Shown here in pieces: positions 5,074-8,523 of a stretch of DNA of 8,523 nt (position 1 is the first letter of the stretch; the number at the start of each line of letters is the position of its first letter). The DNA is from Bacteroidota bacterium (GTDB lineage Bacteria > Bacteroidota > Bacteroidia > Flavobacteriales > Flavobacteriaceae), in contig CANKLD010000053.1 of assembly GCA_947483095.1 (NCBI GenBank), forward strand, positions 1 to 8,523. The letters run 5' to 3'. The position numbers and the translations under genes are program-made. Under the pieces are notes generated by a model, which had not been told where the DNA came from, ran no database searches, and was given only the letters and a program-made list of their open reading frames with translations.

Positions 5074-6972
5074 ATGAGCGACGCATTACAACACGAATGT
5101 GGAATAGCATTTTTAAGACTTTTAAAACCGCTTGAATTTTACAAGGAAAAATACGGGACTGCTTTTTATGGCATCCAAAAAATGTATCTCCTAATGGAAA
5201 AACAGCACAATCGTGGTCAAGATGGCGCTGGTTTTGCAAGCATAAAGTTAGACATGGATCCTGGCGAAAGATACATCAGCAGAGTTCGTTCAAATGATCC
5301 ACAAGCCATTCAAGATGTATTTTCACAAATAAACGATCGAATAAACGATGAAATGGCATCTCATCCTGAATATACCGATAATATAGCGCTTCAAAAAAAG
5401 AAAATCCCCTATATTGGTGAAGTTTTTTTGGGACATGTTCGGTATGGTACTTTTGGAAAAAATAGCATCGAAAGCGTCCACCCTTTTTTACGTCAAAACA
5501 ATTGGATGCACCGAAATTTAATTATTGCGGGAAATTTCAATATGACCAATGTAAAGGAACTTTTCAGCAGCCTAGTCGAATTGGGGCAACACCCAAAAGA
5601 AATGGCCGACACTGTTACTGTAATGGAAAAAATAGGACATTTTCTAGATGATGAGGTAACTGATTTATACCAAGAATGTAAAAATAAAGGCTTGTCAAAA
5701 AGAGAAGCTTCACCAGTAATAGCTGAAAAATTAGAAATAGCAAAAATTCTTCGTCGTGCCTCAAAAGGTTGGGACGGTGGTTATGCAATGGCGGGACTTT
5801 TAGGTCACGGTGATGCCTTTGTATTTAGAGATCCCGCGGGAATTCGCCCGGCGTATTTTTATCAAGATGACGAAATTGTAGTGGTGGCTTCGGAACGACC
5901 AGTTATCCAAACTGTTTTCAATGTCGATTTTGATAAAGTGCAGGAATTGCTACCTGGAAATGCCTTAATTATTAAGAAAAACGGAAAGATAACCGAAGAA
6001 GAAATCATAACGCCTACAGTTAAAAAAGCGTGTTCTTTTGAACGAATTTATTTTTCAAGAGGAAGCGATGCTGAAATCTATCAAGAGCGTAAAAACCTTG
6101 GAAAATTAATTTTGCCAGCTGTTTTAGAAGCAATTGATAACGATACCGACAACACCGTTTTTTCGTATATTCCAAATACGGCCGAAACTTCATTTTACGG
6201 AATTGTGGAAGCAGCTCAAGATTTTTTAAATCAAAGAAAAAATAATTTCATCCTTGAAAACAGAAATTCCCTAACAAAAGAGAGCCTACAAGAATTACTA
6301 TCTGTAAAAATTAGAACCGAAAAAGTAGCCATTAAAGACGCTAAACTTCGAACTTTTATCACTGAAGACAGTAGCCGAAATGATCTGGTTGCCCATATTT
6401 ACGATGTTACGTATGGCGTTATAAAACCTACGGACAACCTCGTAATTATTGATGACAGTATTGTTCGAGGAACTACTTTAAAAATGAGTATTATCAAAAT
6501 GATGGATCGTTTGAAACCGAAAAGTATCATCGTAGTTTCATCGGCACCCCAAATTAGATACCCAGATTGTTACGGAATTGATATGGCAAAATTGGAAGGA
6601 TTAGTGGCGTTTCAAGCGGCATTAGAGTTATTAAAAGAAAGAGATTTATATCATATCGTTGAGTCTGTTTATTTGAAATGCAAAGCACAAGAAAATTTGA
6701 AAGACAGCGAAGTAGTTAACTTCGTAACAGAAATTTATGCACCTTTTCAACCGCAAGAAATATCAGATAAAATTGCAGAAATGCTAAAAGATTCTTCTGT
6801 GAAAGCAGAAGTAAAAATCATATTCCAAACAGTAGAAAACTTACATATTGCCTGTCCTAGAAACCTAGGAGATTGGTATTTTACAGGGGATTATCCTACG
6901 CCAGGCGGAAACCGAGTGGCAAATCGAGCCTTTATTAATTTCTATGAAGGCAAAGACGCAAGAGCGTATTAA
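5074..6972 (+). CDS. Amidophosphoribosyltransferase-like protein (long PurF paralogue, Ntn amidotransferase + PRTase)
   Basis: Glutamine-dependent PurF-type enzyme, 632 aa, expected to release ammonia from glutamine and add it to PRPP to give phosphoribosylamine. The class II glutaminase domain (about 9-290) has nucleophile Cys9 behind an eight-residue propeptide, Arg123 in GHVRYGT, Asn154 and Asp179. Glycine of the usual HNGN motif is replaced by Phe155. The PRTase domain has CSFERIYFSRG at 320-330, RTFI at 426-429, and a perfect PRPP motif VIIDDSIVRGTT at 457-468. The C-terminal FTGDYPT (603-609) lacks the CxxC that precedes it in Fe-S type PurF. E. coli PurF has about 505 residues; the extra length lies near 58-112, 385-418 and at the end. 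I chose ATG 5074 because the upstream in-frame TTG at 5047 lies in a repeat. Canonical activity is probable but unproven. Confidence 0.9.
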   Translation: MSDALQHECGIAFLRLLKPLEFYKEKYGTAFYGIQKMYLLMEKQHNRGQDGAGFASIKLDMDPGERYISRVRSNDPQAIQDVFSQINDRINDEMASHPEYTDNIALQKKKIPYIGEVFLGHVRYGTFGKNSIESVHPFLRQNNWMHRNLIIAGNFNMTNVKELFSSLVELGQHPKEMADTVTVMEKIGHFLDDEVTDLYQECKNKGLSKREASPVIAEKLEIAKILRRASKGWDGGYAMAGLLGHGDAFVFRDPAGIRPAYFYQDDEIVVVASERPVIQTVFNVDFDKVQELLPGNALIIKKNGKITEEEIITPTVKKACSFERIYFSRGSDAEIYQERKNLGKLILPAVLEAIDNDTDNTVFSYIPNTAETSFYGIVEAAQDFLNQRKNNFILENRNSLTKESLQELLSVKIRTEKVAIKDAKLRTFITEDSSRNDLVAHIYDVTYGVIKPTDNLVIIDDSIVRGTTLKMSIIKMMDRLKPKSIIVVSSAPQIRYPDCYGIDMAKLEGLVAFQAALELLKERDLYHIVESVYLKCKAQENLKDSEVVNFVTEIYAPFQPQEISDKIAEMLKDSSVKAEVKIIFQTVENLHIACPRNLGDWYFTGDYPTPGGNRVANRAFINFYEGKDARAY

Positions 6973-6989
6973 TTTTAAAGTCATCAATT

Positions 6990-7037
6990 AAAAAATGCAA
7001 TTTAGATTTTTAAAATCCAAATTGCATTTTTTGTTTT
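6990..7037. terminator. Bidirectional terminator between the PurF-like gene and sodA
   Basis: Positions 6990-7003 (A6 then TGCAATTT) pair perfectly over 14 bp with 7019-7032 (AAATTGCA then T6). One mismatch is followed by an inner stem GATTTT/AAAATC. The A-run on one side and T-run on the other make it work in both directions. It sits 17 bp after the PurF-like stop and 32 bp beyond the sodA stop, so it serves both convergent genes. Confidence 0.9.
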
Positions 7038-7048
7038 CTGCTTGAATT

Positions 7049-7066
7049 CCCCCTTGGGGTTAAGGA
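7049..7066 (+). repeat. Intergenic hairpin repeat, copy 2 (contains TTGGGGTTAAGGA)
   Basis: CCCC-TT-GGGG (7050-7059) followed by TTAAGGA. The 13-mer TTGGGGTTAAGGA (7054-7066) differs from 5047-5058 by one inserted A. It ends just before the sodA stop codon at 7069, between that gene and the shared terminator. The similarity could be chance given its short length, but both copies also have a C-rich arm upstream. Confidence 0.45.
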
Positions 7067-7068
7067 GC

Positions 7069-7677
7069 CTACTTCTCTAAAGCGTATCTTCTTGCAACTT
7101 CAACCCAGTTGATTACACTGAAAAAAGCTTCAATATAATCAGGCCTTCTGTTTTGATAATTCAAATAATAAGCATGTTCCCAAACATCCATTCCTAAAAT
7201 TGGAGTTCCACCGCAACCCACACCAGGCATCAAAGTATTGTCCTGATTTGGAGTTCCGCAAACGTCTAATTTCCCGCCTTTATGAACGCAAAGCCAAGCC
7301 CATCCTGAACCAAATTGGGTTGCTCCCGCTTTAGCAAATTTAGCCTTAAACTCTTCAAAAGTACCAAAAGCACTTTCAATAGCGGCTAATAAATCGCCCG
7401 TTGGAAGTCCACCACCATTTGGAGACATTACCGTCCAAAACAAATTGTGATTGTAAAAACCTCCGCCATTGTTACGAACAGCGCCGTTTTTCATGTCAAG
7501 ATTGATCAAAATATTTTCAATCGTTTTACCTTCTAAATCTGTTCCAGCAATTGCCGCGTTCAAATTTGTAGTGTACGCATTATGATGTTTCGAATGGTGA
7601 ATTTCCATCGTGCGAGCATCAATATGGGGTTCCAAAGCGTCAAACGCGTAAGGTAATTGTGGTAATTCAAATGCCAT
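7069..7677 (-). CDS. sodA: Superoxide dismutase, Mn-type signature
   Basis: Cytoplasmic Fe/Mn-family superoxide dismutase, 202 aa, converting superoxide to peroxide and oxygen. All four metal ligands are present: His27 in [12 protein letters not shown], His77 in [13 protein letters not shown], and Asp164 and His168 in [22 protein letters not shown]. The second-shell residues point to manganese: Gly73 four residues before His77, where Fe-type enzymes have Gln, and Gln145 in PNQD, the MnSOD position. Cambialistic use of iron cannot be excluded. Three cysteines (130, 140, 155) lie in the C-terminal domain. There is no signal peptide. Length is standard. It is convergent with the PurF-like gene, shares its terminator and is divergent from the helicase gene. 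The -7 box at 7719-7712 probably belongs to its promoter. Confidence 0.95.
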   Translation of the reverse strand: MAFELPQLPYAFDALEPHIDARTMEIHHSKHHNAYTTNLNAAIAGTDLEGKTIENILINLDMKNGAVRNNGGGFYNHNLFWTVMSPNGGGLPTGDLLAAIESAFGTFEEFKAKFAKAGATQFGSGWAWLCVHKGGKLDVCGTPNQDNTLMPGVGCGGTPILGMDVWEHAYYLNYQNRRPDYIEAFFSVINWVEVARRYALEK

Positions 7678-7711
7678 AATAGAATAGTTTATTTGTTAAT
7701 TATATTTATTT

Positions 7712-7719
7712 CAAAAATA
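7712..7719 (-). promoter_or_regulatory. Putative -7 box of the sodA promoter
   Basis: The minus strand reads TATTTTTG, an exact TAnnTTTG match, 34 bp upstream of the sodA ATG. No clear TTTG is seen 19-21 bp further upstream. The octamer is identical to the one upstream of acpP. Confidence is limited by the A/T-rich surroundings. Confidence 0.45.
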
Positions 7720-7792
7720 AACAATTAACTTTGGAAATGAAAATTCTATTTGTTATATTTCTATCAAATAAATCTATAATTCAATTGTCATT

Positions 7793-7909
7793 ACAGGAAC
7801 GGAATTTTTTGGAGCTACCCGCCTGCCGGCAGGTTTCCTGCTTTCATTCCTATCCACGCTAAAAAGCGTGGGATTTTCCCTTCAATCAGGGCTAGTACAT
7901 TTGGGTAAT
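7793..7909 (+). repeat. Composite hairpin-rich intergenic repeat
   Basis: This segment fills the middle of the sodA/helicase intergenic region and is more GC-rich than its flanks. In order it holds GGAGCTA (7811-7817), the perfect 12-bp palindrome CCTGCCGGCAGG (7822-7833), TTTCCTGCTTTC (7834-7845), a perfect 7-bp hairpin CCACGCT-AAAA-AGCGTGG (7854-7871), a small stem CCCT-N6-AGGG (7878-7891) and GGGCTAG (7889-7895). The frame GGAGCTA, TTTCC.GCT, then TCAATC.GGGCTAG with ACATTTGG resembles a repeat I recall from many Flavobacterium intergenic regions. No coding potential is seen. Exact ends are uncertain. Confidence 0.65.
7896..7903 (+). promoter_or_regulatory. Putative -7 box of the helicase gene, at the end of the repeat
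   Basis: TACATTTG matches TAnnTTTG exactly and lies 44 bp before the helicase ATG. It overlaps the right end of the composite repeat. No clear TTTG is found about 20 bp upstream, where the sequence is TTTTCCC. It may therefore be a partial promoter supplied by the repeat, or a chance match. Confidence 0.4.
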
Positions 7910-7947
7910 AATTGAATTTTTAATAAATCCAGAAATCTAAAATCTAA

Positions 7948-8523
7948 ATGCAAAGACCGTCATTCTCCATTTACGATGCATCTGCAGGCTCAGGAAAAAC
8001 CTATGCATTGGTCAAAGAATACCTGAAAATTATTTTGGTTGCCAAGAAAAATGATGCCTACAGAAACATTCTCGCCATAACGTTTACCAACAAAGCGGTT
8101 CACGAAATGAAAAGCCGAATTGTTGGAAATTTATTAGAATTTACAAAAGACAACCCAAACGAAAAAGCGACCGTTTTAATGGAAGTTTTGTCAGGTGAAA
8201 TCCAAATTTCAGTTTCAGAAATTCAATCCAAATCCAAGCAAATCATAAAGCACATTATTCATAATTATGCCGCCTTTGATATTTCAACCATCGATAAATT
8301 CACGCACAAAGTAATTCGTGCTTTTGCCCACGATTTAAATTTGCCAATGACTTTTGAAGTGACTTTAGACACCGAAAATCTTTTAACAGAAGCTGTTGAT
8401 GCCATAATCGCGCAAGCCGGTGAAGACGATGTGTTAACCAAATTGCTCATCGATTTCACCATGCAAAAAACCGACGAAGATAAAAGTTGGGATATTTCTC
8501 GTGAAATTTTAGAAACGGGTCGC
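7948..8523 (+). CDS. UvrD/AddA-RecB-like helicase, N-terminal part (192 codons)
   Basis: Open frame from ATG 7948 to the right edge, so the protein is truncated by the window. The visible part is the start of a superfamily 1 helicase of the kind that unwinds DNA ends in AddAB/RecBCD-type recombinational repair. Walker A is ASAGSGKT at residues 11-18, with Lys17 and Thr18 binding ATP phosphates. Motif Ia is AITFTNKAVHEMKSRI at 43-58. The segment DISTIDKFTHKVIRAF at 111-126 matches the AddA/RecB motif written TIDSF in many relatives. Walker B, the remaining helicase motifs and any C-terminal nuclease domain lie outside the window, so AddA and RecB cannot be told apart. The start is fixed by its closeness to the Walker A motif. 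It is divergent from sodA with a repeat between them. Confidence 0.88.
   Translation, partial: MQRPSFSIYDASAGSGKTYALVKEYLKIILVAKKNDAYRNILAITFTNKAVHEMKSRIVGNLLEFTKDNPNEKATVLMEVLSGEIQISVSEIQSKSKQIIKHIIHNYAAFDISTIDKFTHKVIRAFAHDLNLPMTFEVTLDTENLLTEAVDAIIAQAGEDDVLTKLLIDFTMQKTDEDKSWDISREILETGR

Noticed and set aside
8265..8462. Minus-strand open frame opposite the helicase N-terminus
   Set aside because: The plus strand is open over all 192 visible codons and carries helicase motifs; the antisense frame has none.
1..8523. Mobile element, CRISPR array, tRNA/rRNA or defence island
   Set aside because: No transposase or integrase motifs, no regular direct-repeat/spacer pattern and no RNA gene was recognised; the genes are core metabolism, RNA processing and repair.

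Overview
The window looks like a chromosomal housekeeping region of a Flavobacteriaceae member, most likely Flavobacterium or a close relative. The reasons are the AT-rich sequence, the absence of Shine-Dalgarno sites, several intergenic boxes matching the Bacteroidota -7 promoter consensus TAnnTTTG, an IPExxxVDY-family gene next to rnc, and a long (632 aa) Bacteroidota-type PurF-like protein.

Left part (1-2683, minus strand), in transcription order: acpP (acyl carrier protein), fabF (ketoacyl-ACP synthase II), rnc (RNase III), then the 5' part of an IPExxxVDY gene cut by the window edge. fabF and rnc are 9 bp apart and probably co-transcribed. acpP is separated from fabF by a strong intrinsic terminator, and fabF has its own -7 box, which fits acpP being made in excess of the genes downstream.

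Middle part (2855-6972, plus strand): purN (GAR transformylase) and rnhA (RNase HI) are 2 bp apart. A PfkB-family kinase follows with a very good promoter (TTTG-N20-TATCTTTG) and its own terminator. Then comes a 632-residue glutamine-dependent amidophosphoribosyltransferase-like protein. purN and the PurF-like gene give this arm a purine flavour, but the PurF-like protein departs from canonical PurF at several informative positions.

Right part (6973-8523): a bidirectional terminator separates the PurF-like gene from the convergent sodA (Mn-type superoxide dismutase signature). A 270-bp intergenic region follows, holding a composite hairpin-rich repeat. The window ends inside an AddA/RecB-like UvrD-family helicase on the plus strand.

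No mobile element, CRISPR array, tRNA or rRNA was seen. All complete genes look intact. No obviously new multi-gene system is present. The points most worth a second look are the divergent PurF-like protein beside the PfkB kinase, the RNase III with Asn at a normally acidic metal-ligand position, and several short dispersed repeats that overlap promoters and leaders.
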